Source: Enterococcus quebecensis
GTDB taxonomy: Bacteria; Bacillota; Bacilli; Lactobacillales; Enterococcaceae
Assembly: GCF_001730365.1 (NCBI RefSeq)
Contig: NZ_MIKB01000014.1
Location: 62,001 to 126,000 of the forward strand
Length of the DNA stretch: 64,000 nt
Direction of reading: 5' to 3'
Shown piece by piece: positions 55,044 through 63,529 of this stretch. The position numbers and the translations under genes are program-made. Under the pieces are notes generated by a model that saw nothing but the letters and a program-made list of their open reading frames with translations, was not told where the DNA came from and did not search any database. Numbering within the stretch: the stretch's first letter is position 1; the number at the start of each line of letters is the position of its first letter.

Positions 55044-55681
55044 AAAAAGGATTTGTATTTGATTTAGATGGTGTTATTACAGATACTGCTAAGTTCCATT
55101 ACATCGCCTGGAAAAATTTAGCGAAAAGCCTAGGTATCTTAATTGACGAAACATTCAACGAGACCTTAAAAGGAATTAGCCGCATGGATTCTCTGGATAA
55201 AATTTTAGCTTATGGAAAACGGGAAAATGATTTTACATTAGCAGAAAAAAAATCCTTAGCTCAAAAGAAAAATGATGAATATGTGACACTTCTAGCTGAC
55301 CTTTCTGAAAAAGACCTACTGCCAGGTGTTCACGACTTTCTAGTTCAAGCAAAAGAACGTAATATTCCATGTTCAATTGCTTCCGCATCGAAAAATGCAC
55401 CTATGATTTTAGAAAAATTAGGTGTTCTTGCTTACTTTGGACATATCGTTGATCCGGAAACTCTAAAAAAAGGGAAACCAGATCCAGAAATTTTCATAAA
55501 AGCAGCTGAAAGTATCAACGTTGAGCCAAAAGATGCAGTAGGTTTTGAAGATGCACAAGCTGGCATCGACGGAATTAAAGCAGCTGGCATGTATGCTGTA
55601 GGAATATCTTCTACCGAAACATTACAGGGTGCTGATTTACAAGTTGCATCAATGACTGAACTAAATGTAGATCAGTTTTAA
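55040..55681 (+). CDS. pgmB: Beta-phosphoglucomutase
   Basis: Converts beta-glucose 1-phosphate from the phosphorylase to glucose 6-phosphate. 213-residue HAD protein: FDLDGVITDTAKFHYIAW (nucleophile Asp and acid/base Asp), GISRMDSLDKIL (the family substrate loop), SIASASKNAP, and FEDAQAGIDGIKAAGM. The start overlaps the GH65 stop by 4 nt (ATGA), so the pair is translationally coupled. Confidence 0.96.
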   Translation: MKKGFVFDLDGVITDTAKFHYIAWKNLAKSLGILIDETFNETLKGISRMDSLDKILAYGKRENDFTLAEKKSLAQKKNDEYVTLLADLSEKDLLPGVHDFLVQAKERNIPCSIASASKNAPMILEKLGVLAYFGHIVDPETLKKGKPDPEIFIKAAESINVEPKDAVGFEDAQAGIDGIKAAGMYAVGISSTETLQGADLQVASMTELNVDQF

Positions 55682-55815
55682 AGTTGGAATAACTAAACAC
55701 AACTCTATATAATTTTCAATTTATTTACTTACATTTGCATAGTCTAGCGGAAAGATTGATGTAGTCTAGACAAGTTACAGTACCTAGCTTTTTAAACTAT
55801 GTATTCGGATTTTTT

Positions 55816-55860
55816 GTGATTAAGACAAAACCCTTTAAGTTTTGTCTTAATCACTTTTTT
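55816..55860 (+). terminator. Terminator of the GH65-pgmB operon
   Basis: Perfect 16-bp stem (55816-55831 with 55839-55854), 7-nt loop, then T6. It lies 135 bp past pgmB. Confidence 0.9.
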
Positions 55861-56037
55861 CTTATTTCTATACTTCTTACATAATTTGGTTCTATTCGTT
55901 AAAATAAATTTCCTACTCCTGATAACTTCTATATTTCATTTAGTTTTTATTAAACTTCAATAAAAATAAGCTTTTTAACCCTAAAATAAAAATATATTAC
56001 TTTTTATTTTCAAAAAACAAATATAAATGATAAAGTA

Positions 56038-56067
56038 ATAATATGAATTTCAAAAAATTCATATTAT
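56038..56067. promoter_or_regulatory. 13-bp perfect inverted repeat in the pilin leader
   Basis: ATAATATGAATTT (56038-56050) and AAATTCATATTAT (56055-56067) with a 4-nt spacer, just before the AAAGGAG ribosome site of the pilin gene. Without a T tract it is not a terminator. It could be an operator or a leader hairpin. The rest of the 55861-56037 gap is AT-rich with no clear promoter. Confidence 0.6.
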
Positions 56068-56094
56068 GAACGAACAGAAAGGAGAATGTTACAA

Positions 56095-57858
56095 ATGTTA
56101 AAGAGACGTTTAAGGAGTTTGTGGTCGTTGCTTATGATTTTTGTTTTGATGGTGCCTCTCGGTTTTTCTTTGCTAAGTAGCCCTGCTGAAGCGGTTACGG
56201 AAAAACCTAAAGAAGGAAAATTATTTATTCACAAGTTGAAGTTTACTGGGGTACAAGATTTACCATCGATTATGGGAGATGGAGCCCAGTTAAGTGAACT
56301 TCCTTCTGGAGCAGCGCCTTCTCCCGATGTTGAATTTGCAGTTGTTTCCTTAAAAAAGAGTAAATTAAGCGCTAGCCCGAGCCAAGCTGAAGCAATTGCT
56401 TATTACAATTCAGTGAAAAACAATCCAAGTATTACCCAAACTACGGGTAAAACAGATGCTGCCGGTATTTTTGAAACAAAAACATTACCAGCAGATAAAT
56501 ATTTGGTTGTAGAGTTAACGTCTGAATTAGGAGCAACAAAAATTGCTGCACCTGTCGTTGTTTCACTTCCTACAATGAACTCAGATGGATCTGCTTGGAA
56601 TGATCAAGTTCATATCTATACCAAAAATGCAGTAACTTTAGGTGCTGCGAAGACGCAAAAATTAACGGAAGATAATCAACCATTGATCGGCGCGACATTT
56701 TCTCTTTATAAAAAGGGACTTACTGGTCAACCTGACAATTTGGTCCAAGCTAACTTAGTATCTCATGGGGATGGATACACAGATATTATTGGAAACTTGG
56801 TAGTAGGGGATTATTATTTTGTTGAAACAAATGCACCAGATAATTTCTTATTAAACGGTAGAAAAATCGACTTCTCAATCAAGCCTGAAAACCACGCCTA
56901 CGATGAAAGTGGTACATTAGATGAGACTAAAGTTGTTTCAACCAATTTGCTCAACTATCTAAAACCAACCTTATCAGGAGAGCGATTGACTGACGAAAGC
57001 ACTGATATTGGTCAAACCGTTACTTGGAAAGTCACAACAGATGTACCAAAAAATATCACGGACTATACTAAATACGTTATTACCAATACTTTAGAATCTC
57101 ATTTAAGTTACATTGGGAATATAACTATTACTCTTGACGGTGTTGTAGTAAATCCTTCACACTACAAAGTAACTGAGTCAAACGGTGTGATCACAATTAT
57201 CTTTATTGATGAACTGTTCCCAGGTGCAACAGATCAATTAGCTAATGGAAAACAGCTAATTATTACATTTGACACGGTTATCAATCATACAGCTGTGCCA
57301 GGTACACCTATTTCTAATAATTCAATATTGACTGTAAATAACGGTTATGTGGATGCTACATCTACTCACCCAACAGCTCCATCGGTTGAAACGGGTGGCC
57401 GTAAGTTCTTAAAAGTTAATTCTTCTCAAAAACCGCTAGCCAATGCAGAGTTTGTTATTTATAAAAATGTAAATGGCAAAGGACATGACGGTTACAAAGG
57501 TCCACTTTATCTGCAAAGAAATAATGACAAAACCATCACTTGGACAAAAGAAAAGAAAGATGCTACCGTTCTTACTTCTGACCAAGATGGTAAGTTTGAA
57601 GCGTACGGCTTAGGATATGGCTCATACTTACTAGAAGAAACAAAAGCACCAAGTGGATACAACTTATTAACAGAAGACAAAAAATTCACTATTGACAAGA
57701 AGAGTTATTCTGACGAGGCTCAGTTAGTGATTGTGAATACAAATGCACCGACGATTCCCATTACTGGGTCAATCGGGACTATCCTATTTTTTGTTCTAGG
57801 TCTAATTCTAATGGGATTAGCATTCCTAATTTACAGAAAAAAATATAGTCATGCATAA
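56095..57858 (+). CDS. LPXTG-type major pilin (SpaA/EbpC-like)
   Basis: 587 residues: signal peptide (1-33, ending AEA), an N-terminal pilin domain, a middle isopeptide-type domain, a Cna-B-like C-terminal domain, then sorting signal IPITG (554-558) with a membrane helix and basic tail (YRKKYSHA). Pilin-linkage Lys177 lies in WNDQVHIYTKN, a variant of the canonical VYPKN. E-boxes that form intramolecular isopeptide bonds are FVETNAPDNFLL and LLEETKAPSGYNLL. Two ATGs are close together; 56095 has better spacing to AAAGGAG. The next gene is its class C sortase. The sorting motif is Ile for Leu. Confidence 0.88.
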   Translation: MLKRRLRSLWSLLMIFVLMVPLGFSLLSSPAEAVTEKPKEGKLFIHKLKFTGVQDLPSIMGDGAQLSELPSGAAPSPDVEFAVVSLKKSKLSASPSQAEAIAYYNSVKNNPSITQTTGKTDAAGIFETKTLPADKYLVVELTSELGATKIAAPVVVSLPTMNSDGSAWNDQVHIYTKNAVTLGAAKTQKLTEDNQPLIGATFSLYKKGLTGQPDNLVQANLVSHGDGYTDIIGNLVVGDYYFVETNAPDNFLLNGRKIDFSIKPENHAYDESGTLDETKVVSTNLLNYLKPTLSGERLTDESTDIGQTVTWKVTTDVPKNITDYTKYVITNTLESHLSYIGNITITLDGVVVNPSHYKVTESNGVITIIFIDELFPGATDQLANGKQLIITFDTVINHTAVPGTPISNNSILTVNNGYVDATSTHPTAPSVETGGRKFLKVNSSQKPLANAEFVIYKNVNGKGHDGYKGPLYLQRNNDKTITWTKEKKDATVLTSDQDGKFEAYGLGYGSYLLEETKAPSGYNLLTEDKKFTIDKKSYSDEAQLVIVNTNAPTIPITGSIGTILFFVLGLILMGLAFLIYRKKYSHA

Positions 57859-57872
57859 TTGATTTCACTTGG

Positions 57873-57919
57873 ATAGAAAGAAAGCGTGAGAATTCATTTC
57901 TCATGCTTTTCTGTCTATA
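57873..57919 (+). terminator. Attenuating or processing hairpin between pilin and sortase
   Basis: AAGAAAGCGTGAGAA pairs with TTCTCATGCTTTTCT over a short loop, with outer ATAG/CTAT pairs. T-richness after it is low, so read-through to the sortase at reduced level is expected. Confidence 0.65.
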
Positions 57920-57956
57920 ATTACAAATAATGGATATCTTGAAGGTGGGGGAGAAA

Positions 57957-58883
57957 ATGAAGAAAAACCAAGTGCAAAAAAAAAGGAAGAAGAATACAGG
58001 TATCAATATAATTATGGGTATCATTTTCCTTGCTGGTTTTCTTATATTTTCTTACCCAATCTTAAGTAATTTATATGCCAACTTTTATCATACTAGAGTT
58101 ATTGATACCTATCAAAAAGAAGTAAATAAAAAATCTCGTGATGAAAAAATGAAGCTAGTCACTGACATGATCAACTACAATAAAGATATGGTGACTGGTG
58201 GCGAACTGGTGGGAGCAGATCCCTTTGATAACAAAGAACCGAAAGAAAAAGAAAAAAAACACAAAGTCATTGATGCATTGGAAAATAAATTAGGTGAAGT
58301 ACTAGGATATATCACGATTCCAGAAATAGATGCTAAGCTTCCTCTATACAGCGGTGCATCTGATTTACAGTTACAAAAAGGAATCGGTGTACTGGAAGGA
58401 ACCTCATTACCTATCGGTGGGAAAAGTACCCACAGCGTACTTACTGGTCATCGTGGACTGCCCAGTTCAAAGCTTTTTTCGGATCTTCCTGAATTAAAAA
58501 AAGGAGATACTTTTTTCATTGATATTATAGGTGAAACCCACGAGTATAGAATCAATCAAATCAAAACTGTTTTACCCGAAGATATCACTGATTTGAGGGT
58601 GGTTCCTGAAAAAGACTATATTACACTGCTTACTTGTACACCTTATATGGTAAATACTCATCGCCTCCTTGTCAGAGGTGAACGAATTCCACTGGAAAAG
58701 AAAGAAAAGGAGAAAAAAATGCCAAACTGGTGCTGTTACTTAAATACCGTTCTCCTAATCATCATCATCCTACTTATTTTATTATTCTGGCGTTACGTAC
58801 ACAAAATGAATAAAGAACAAAAATACCGAGAAGAACAACGATTAAAACGGAAGAAGAAGAAAATACGCAAAAAAGAAGAATGA
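57957..58883 (+). CDS. srtC: Class C (pilin-polymerising) sortase
   Basis: Links pilin subunits by Lys-Thr isopeptide bonds. 308 residues: N-terminal membrane segment (~15-40), lid motif DPFDN (VGADPFDN), catalytic His165 in LTGHRGLPSS, Cys227 in LLTCTPYMVNTHR, Arg236, and a C-terminal membrane helix (~265-285). A strongly basic tail follows (RLKRKKKKIRKKEE). The lid plus C-terminal helix identify class C. It follows the single pilin gene; no second pilin or tip adhesin is nearby. ATG 57957 has a G-rich site (GGTGGGGGAG). Confidence 0.93.
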   Translation: MKKNQVQKKRKKNTGINIIMGIIFLAGFLIFSYPILSNLYANFYHTRVIDTYQKEVNKKSRDEKMKLVTDMINYNKDMVTGGELVGADPFDNKEPKEKEKKHKVIDALENKLGEVLGYITIPEIDAKLPLYSGASDLQLQKGIGVLEGTSLPIGGKSTHSVLTGHRGLPSSKLFSDLPELKKGDTFFIDIIGETHEYRINQIKTVLPEDITDLRVVPEKDYITLLTCTPYMVNTHRLLVRGERIPLEKKEKEKKMPNWCCYLNTVLLIIIILLILLFWRYVHKMNKEQKYREEQRLKRKKKKIRKKEE

Positions 58884-58892
58884 GTCACTCAA

Positions 58893-58948
58893 AAAACCAC
58901 TCACTTACGTTTCCTACATGTCTTGCGGAAACATAAGTGAGTGGTTTT
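58893..58948. terminator. Long convergent terminator after srtC
   Basis: 22-bp stem with one mismatch (58893-58914 with 58927-58948), 12-nt loop; A/T tracts on both flanks. It serves srtC and the leftward ClbS-family gene. Confidence 0.9.
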
Positions 58949-58965
58949 CTAGTTAAATCAGCTTT

Positions 58966-59475
58966 TTATAAAACAAGTTTTTTCCATTTACGGATCTTCG
59001 TTCGAAAATTTGTAAATGGTGCTACGGTGTTTATATGTACCCATTTGTATACTGGCCACATCGCTTTCGTTGTCGCCCATTTTCTTTGTCCTGAATCAAA
59101 TAATTCCTCATCAGAAAGTGTTTCTAGCCATATACATACTTCATCAACAGATTCTCTTAGCAGTTTTCTTTGTTCAGCAATACTGTACTTCCCATACGTT
59201 TCATAAAAAGACTGATATAAACCACCTAAATTATTCCATTTATACTCTGGAGTGGGCGTTTGTACAACTTTACCTGCTTGCTCATCTTTCTCCCATTGAA
59301 GGATCAAGTTCGTCCACCCAAGCTGATAAGATAAATTTTCAGAAGGTGTTTTATCTACTTCTTCTATTCGTTTATTTTTTAAGGGTTCTGGTACTTGTTC
59401 GAACTCTTCATCATACTTCTCATATCTTTTTTTGATTTCCGCAATCAATTCCTGCTTATTCTCGTAAGTACGCAC
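58966..59475 (-). CDS. ClbS/DfsB family four-helix bundle protein (DUF1706)
   Basis: 169 residues. It begins [25 protein letters not shown] and has [22 protein letters not shown], both typical of DUF1706. The founding member, ClbS, hydrolyses the colibactin cyclopropane to protect its producer; most members, including this one, have no known role. The position between a pilus locus and a defence-like module suggests accessory DNA. The antisense frames here are shadows. Confidence 0.85.
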   Translation of the reverse strand: MRTYENKQELIAEIKKRYEKYDEEFEQVPEPLKNKRIEEVDKTPSENLSYQLGWTNLILQWEKDEQAGKVVQTPTPEYKWNNLGGLYQSFYETYGKYSIAEQRKLLRESVDEVCIWLETLSDEELFDSGQRKWATTKAMWPVYKWVHINTVAPFTNFRTKIRKWKKLVL

Positions 59476-59575
59476 GACTCCACTCCTTATCTTCTTTTAT
59501 TTTAAATCTTATCACAGGAATACAAGTACCATTAAATAGTAACTTTAAAGAAAGTATGCATTTTAGTTACCTTTT

Positions 59576-60244
59576 TCACAAACATAACGCTTTAAGCTTC
59601 TCAACTAAAAAATCCACGTAAGTGAATGTTTCTACTTCTTTTATAAACCATTGCGTCAAGGCTTCATTCCCAAAATCAGGTAATTCAGTTACATAATTTT
59701 TTGAATCAGGTTGTTTAATACATCCTGATATCCGATTTCCTCTAGCTATTCTTGCATTTGCACAGGCATTATCTAACGTTGAATATAGATTTATCGATTC
59801 TTTTTTATACCATTGGTGTTTTTTAACATAATCTTCTTGCACATCTTTATTCAGTGCTTTTTGTGTTGAAAAAGGTTTGGTATACGCACATTTATGCATG
59901 CAAACCCAAACTTCCCAGCTTCTACCAGATACAACGATTGTTGCTTTCTCTCGATACTCATTACTAAGACTACGAATATCTCTAACAACATCAGAGATAT
60001 TCGAGCGATCTTCTTTGTAGTCTAAATCGGTAAGAACAAAAAATAGATCTTCTTTAAATTCATTTGATTTTAGGGCCTTTTTAAAACTATTCGTTTGAGG
60101 TTCCGTGTAAAATTTCAATTGATGATTTTTTAAACGACGTTGAAACAAGTGTTGAAAATACCCTGCTTCACAAGTATTTGGTTTATTGCCGCCACTATCT
60201 TCTGGAATATACAGGTGAACTAGTTTTTTGATTTCTCTTGCCAT
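59576..60244 (-). CDS. RloB-like protein (putative nuclease of an AbiL/RloAB module)
   Basis: 222 residues. The RloB pattern is visible: a Glu-x-x-YF region near the start (TCEAGYFQHLFQRRL, Glu26), an acidic D-x-D (LTDLDYKEDRSNISDVVRDI, Asp73 and Asp75), and SGRSWEVWVCMHKC (106-119), equivalent to the S-x-x-x-[FW]-E-x-W-x-x-x-H motif of the family. The Glu plus D-x-D arrangement suggests a TOPRIM-like metal centre, which is inference. It follows the ATPase gene by 3 bp. RloB proteins act with an ATPase in AbiL-type abortive infection and near restriction systems. Confidence 0.75.
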   Translation of the reverse strand: MAREIKKLVHLYIPEDSGGNKPNTCEAGYFQHLFQRRLKNHQLKFYTEPQTNSFKKALKSNEFKEDLFFVLTDLDYKEDRSNISDVVRDIRSLSNEYREKATIVVSGRSWEVWVCMHKCAYTKPFSTQKALNKDVQEDYVKKHQWYKKESINLYSTLDNACANARIARGNRISGCIKQPDSKNYVTELPDFGNEALTQWFIKEVETFTYVDFLVEKLKALCL

Positions 60245-60247
60245 TGA

Positions 60248-61597
60248 TTAAAACACCTCCGGAATTGCCCCAAATCGTCCATCTAAGTACGCATTGACCC
60301 AACTGTGGTTATGATAAGTGATCTCTTTGAATTCGCTTAATTGATATACTTCACTTGCTTGTGTATCCCGATTTTTTTGGACAAAGACAATTTGTTCTTT
60401 CGCAAACATTTCTGGATTCAGTAACAGCGGATTGTGCGTAGAAACGACAAATTGTGCGCTTTTACCAGACTCCTGATTCAAAAATTTGTTTAGTAGACCT
60501 TCTTGAATTTTGATGTGGTATTTATCATCGAACTCATCAGAGATAAATAATGTTTCTGATTCTAATGCCTCGAATACTCTTATTGAACTTTCTAAAAATT
60601 TCTTTGTTCCATCAGATTCTACCTCGACATCTAATTCATAATCACCTTCATTGGTAGCATGCACCGTTTTAATTTCAAATGTTTTTCTTTCTTTAGTTCG
60701 TTCCAGCATACCTTCTTTTATTTCATCTGGAAGATCGGAGAGCTTGATTGCGTCAACCAACAACTCTGTCGTATCTGTTATAGAAAAATCTTGAATCGCA
60801 AAATCAAAATCATAGAGTGTATCTAAAATATTTTGCTTAAACTTTTCACTCTCTTCTACTTTTTGTGCAAACTCCTCCAATTGGCTACCCATAAATTGTT
60901 CATTTGAAAATCCCATTAATACTTCATAAGCTAATACCATTAAAACCGTATAAGAAAAAGTTTCTGTCTCTTTTTCAAAGTATTCTTTATTAATGTCATA
61001 AATAAGCAATGAAGCAATTGATTTGAATGTCAAATTCTCTTGTTCTACTTTTCGTAACATTTTTTTCAACTCAACAACTTGAGATGTAATTCGATTTTTC
61101 GTTCTATCAAAGATTACTGTAGTCTTGCCTAACGTCGTTTTTAATATCTTTTGGTAGCTCAGTGATTCTGTTTCAATTTCTAATGTTTCTGTATTGATGG
61201 CCACATTGTATGTAAATTTTACACATGGAAAATCCACATCCGAAAGATAATTTTCTTCAGCAATAAAAGAGATAGAGAAACGACTTACTGGATCTGTCTC
61301 AGCTGAAAACTTAAAACTCTGAGCTCGGTGTTCAAAATCTTCTTTTTTGGAATAATTATAACTTTTACGAATAATTTCCCGAATGATAGACACACCTAAT
61401 AATAAATTGGTTTTTCCAGAAGCATTTGCCCCGTATATGACAGCACCATTTACGACACTTATTTTTTTCTTTTGATCATAATAGCTAAATACAGTATTTC
61501 TTTCAAAAACCTCAGCATTACTATGTGGATGCTCTAATGATAAAGTCGCTTTTTCATTAATAGAAAAGAAATTTTCAATACTCATTTGAGTTAACAT
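60248..61597 (-). CDS. AAA/ABC-type ATPase (RloA/AbiLi-like)
   Basis: 449 residues, SMC/OLD-like ATPase of the AAA_15/AAA_21 type. Starts MLTQMSIENFFSINEKATLSL, the usual 'I-x-NF-x-S' beginning. Walker A GANASGKT (56-63), signature-like SDGTKKFL (329-336), Walker B TLFISDEFDD (349-358), H-loop STHNPLLL (386-393). The insert between (residues ~90-325) is helical. It is the sensor half of a two-gene module with RloB. Promoter: -10 TATAAT (61636-61641), -35 ACGACA (61660-61665), spacer 18. Confidence 0.8.
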   Translation of the reverse strand: MLTQMSIENFFSINEKATLSLEHPHSNAEVFERNTVFSYYDQKKKISVVNGAVIYGANASGKTNLLLGVSIIREIIRKSYNYSKKEDFEHRAQSFKFSAETDPVSRFSISFIAEENYLSDVDFPCVKFTYNVAINTETLEIETESLSYQKILKTTLGKTTVIFDRTKNRITSQVVELKKMLRKVEQENLTFKSIASLLIYDINKEYFEKETETFSYTVLMVLAYEVLMGFSNEQFMGSQLEEFAQKVEESEKFKQNILDTLYDFDFAIQDFSITDTTELLVDAIKLSDLPDEIKEGMLERTKERKTFEIKTVHATNEGDYELDVEVESDGTKKFLESSIRVFEALESETLFISDEFDDKYHIKIQEGLLNKFLNQESGKSAQFVVSTHNPLLLNPEMFAKEQIVFVQKNRDTQASEVYQLSEFKEITYHNHSWVNAYLDGRFGAIPEVF

Positions 61598-61635
61598 ATA
61601 AATCCACTTCCTTTCTTTCCGTTATAAACACTACG

Positions 61636-61665
61636 ATTATAACATAAAAAAGAGTTTTTTGTCGT
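61636..61665 (-). promoter_or_regulatory. Promoter of the RloAB-like operon
   Basis: Minus strand: -35 ACGACA (61660-61665), 18-bp spacer, -10 TATAAT (61636-61641), 39 bp before the ATPase ATG. Confidence 0.65.
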
Positions 61666-61953
61666 TTTAAAATAGAAAAACTACTTCATTTAGATGTTTT
61701 TTCAATATCCAGAAAAATATTTTCTTCCTATTTAAAGAATCAATAGTCCCTAATTGAATTTTTGCACAGTGAATATGGCTAATTTTTATTACTAAGCAAG
61801 ATTTTACCATTTTGACCACCGTTGCCATCTTCCTTCTCGCTGATAAACCTCACTATTTTGCCTTCTAAATTTGAACATTTTTCTGGAATTTAAAATGAGA
61901 TGCGCTCTTCTTATATTCTTTTCACGAGATATTTATTGAACGGATATTAATCT
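61666..61953. other. AT-rich gap without recognised feature
   Basis: No supported ORF, repeat or RNA structure between the RloAB promoter and the amidohydrolase terminator. Confidence 0.5.
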
Positions 61954-61990
61954 AAAAGCCCTAATATCAATTGATATCAGGGCTTTTTCT
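61954..61990 (-). terminator. Terminator of the M20 amidohydrolase gene
   Basis: AAAAGCCCT with AGGGCTTTTT and inner AATATC/GATAT stem; T-rich flanks on both strands. Confidence 0.9.
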
Positions 61991-62032
61991 ATTCAAACTG
62001 ACCTAAATTCCCATTTAATTCAATCTGTTTTA

Positions 62033-63463
62033 TTATTTAGGCATAACCTCTGCTGGAATAGCAGATTGATATTTTTTGCCGCCAACCGTTGCTTGATGTT
62101 CTGCTTTAGCCTGTGCAACAAGCTCTGGATTTTTCAGCAAATCATACGCTGTTGTTGCGATCGTTTTACCTGCGGCCAACAACCCTTTATGCGCCACAGA
62201 AGATTTACCATTTGCTACCCATTGCCATGAATGTGGCGGTGTTCCTTGTGGCTCACAGCCTACTAACACTTGTGCGGTTGGACAAACCCAACTAACATCA
62301 CCCACATCAGTTGATCCAGAAGTTGCTTCTGAAAAAACTAAGGGACTTATTTGATCTAAGATCGGCATTGTTCCAAGACGTTCAATCTCTTCTTCACTTG
62401 CAGTTGGGTTGCTTTGTCTTGCTCTAGTTATTAAGCTAGCTTTTGTTGCTTCATTCAAGCTGTCATAATATCTTTGGCTATATTCTTGATCTTCTTTTGT
62501 TAGGTTCAAATTGCCGAATTCTTTAAAGTTTTCATACATTGCAGTTGTGACAGCGCGGTTTGGCAAATAGTTGGCACAGGCAGAATCGAATACAATTTCC
62601 AACTCTGTTTCAGTCATCAAAGCCGCTCCTTCTGCAATTTTATTGACACGTTTGTAGATTTCTTCTGCTTGTTCTAATTTTGGTGCACGTATAAAGTAAT
62701 ATAAACTTGCCGTCGGTTGAACAACATTCGCTGACTCGCCACCTGCATCCATAAAGGCATAATGAACACGCCCTTCATCAATGATATGTTCACGTAAAAA
62801 TTGTACTCCAATGTTCATTAATTCTGCCGCATCAAGGGCACTGCGCCCTTGTTCAGGAGCTGCCGCTGCATGAGCTGAAATACCTTTGAAATTATAATAA
62901 ATTTGGTAAACGGCTAAACTACTTAATCCCCATGCAGAACTTGAATCCATTGGATGCCATGAAAGGGCTACATCTAAACAATCAAAAATACCATCTCTTG
63001 CCATGAATGCTTTACCATAGCCACTTTCTTCAGCTGGACAACCAAATAATTTGATCGTGCCTGTTAGGTTTTCCTGCGCCATTAAATCTTTGATTCCCAC
63101 AGCACCTGCTAAAGCACCCGTCCCTAGCAGATTATGTCCACAACCATGTCCGTTGCCACCTTCATTCTCTGCTTTTTGTTCACCTAAATCAGCGATCTGA
63201 CTTAAATTCCCTAATGCATCATATTCCGCTAAAATTCCAATAACTGGATTACCACTACCATAGGTGGCAACAAAAGAATGTTCCATATTAGCAACACCTT
63301 TTTCAATCGAGAATCCTTCTTTTTCTAAAATTTCTAGAAATGGTTTAACAGATTCTGTTGTGGCAAATCTTGTTTCTGGTGTTCCCCAAATACGATCTGC
63401 CGCAGCGATAAATTGGTCTTTTTTTGCATCAATTAACTCTGAAATTTGTTGTTTTGCATTCAT
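62033..63463 (-). CDS. M20 family amidohydrolase (AbgB-like)
   Basis: 476 residues, close in layout to p-aminobenzoyl-glutamate hydrolase subunit B. Metal-site motifs: GHGCGHNLLGTGALAGAVG (first His/Cys cluster), GCPAEESGYGKAFMARDG, LSWHPMD and a lid domain insert (KGISAHAAAAPEQGRSALDA). C-terminal HSWQWVANGKSSVAHKGLLAAGK fits AbgB-type enzymes. True substrate unknown; folate breakdown products or N-acyl amino acids are possible. It follows the sdaAA gene by 66 bp on the same strand, perhaps cotranscribed. Confidence 0.87.
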   Translation of the reverse strand: MNAKQQISELIDAKKDQFIAAADRIWGTPETRFATTESVKPFLEILEKEGFSIEKGVANMEHSFVATYGSGNPVIGILAEYDALGNLSQIADLGEQKAENEGGNGHGCGHNLLGTGALAGAVGIKDLMAQENLTGTIKLFGCPAEESGYGKAFMARDGIFDCLDVALSWHPMDSSSAWGLSSLAVYQIYYNFKGISAHAAAAPEQGRSALDAAELMNIGVQFLREHIIDEGRVHYAFMDAGGESANVVQPTASLYYFIRAPKLEQAEEIYKRVNKIAEGAALMTETELEIVFDSACANYLPNRAVTTAMYENFKEFGNLNLTKEDQEYSQRYYDSLNEATKASLITRARQSNPTASEEEIERLGTMPILDQISPLVFSEATSGSTDVGDVSWVCPTAQVLVGCEPQGTPPHSWQWVANGKSSVAHKGLLAAGKTIATTAYDLLKNPELVAQAKAEHQATVGGKKYQSAIPAEVMPK

Positions 63464-63529
63464 TTTTAGTTCTTCCTTTCTCTGTTGTGCCTAGTGTTTC
63501 CTTTTTGCAGTAACTTATACTCCTTACAA

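Noticed and set aside
58937-59435. Two plus-strand ORFs over the ClbS-family gene
   Set aside because: Antisense to a recognisable DUF1706 protein and located just after a strong terminator.
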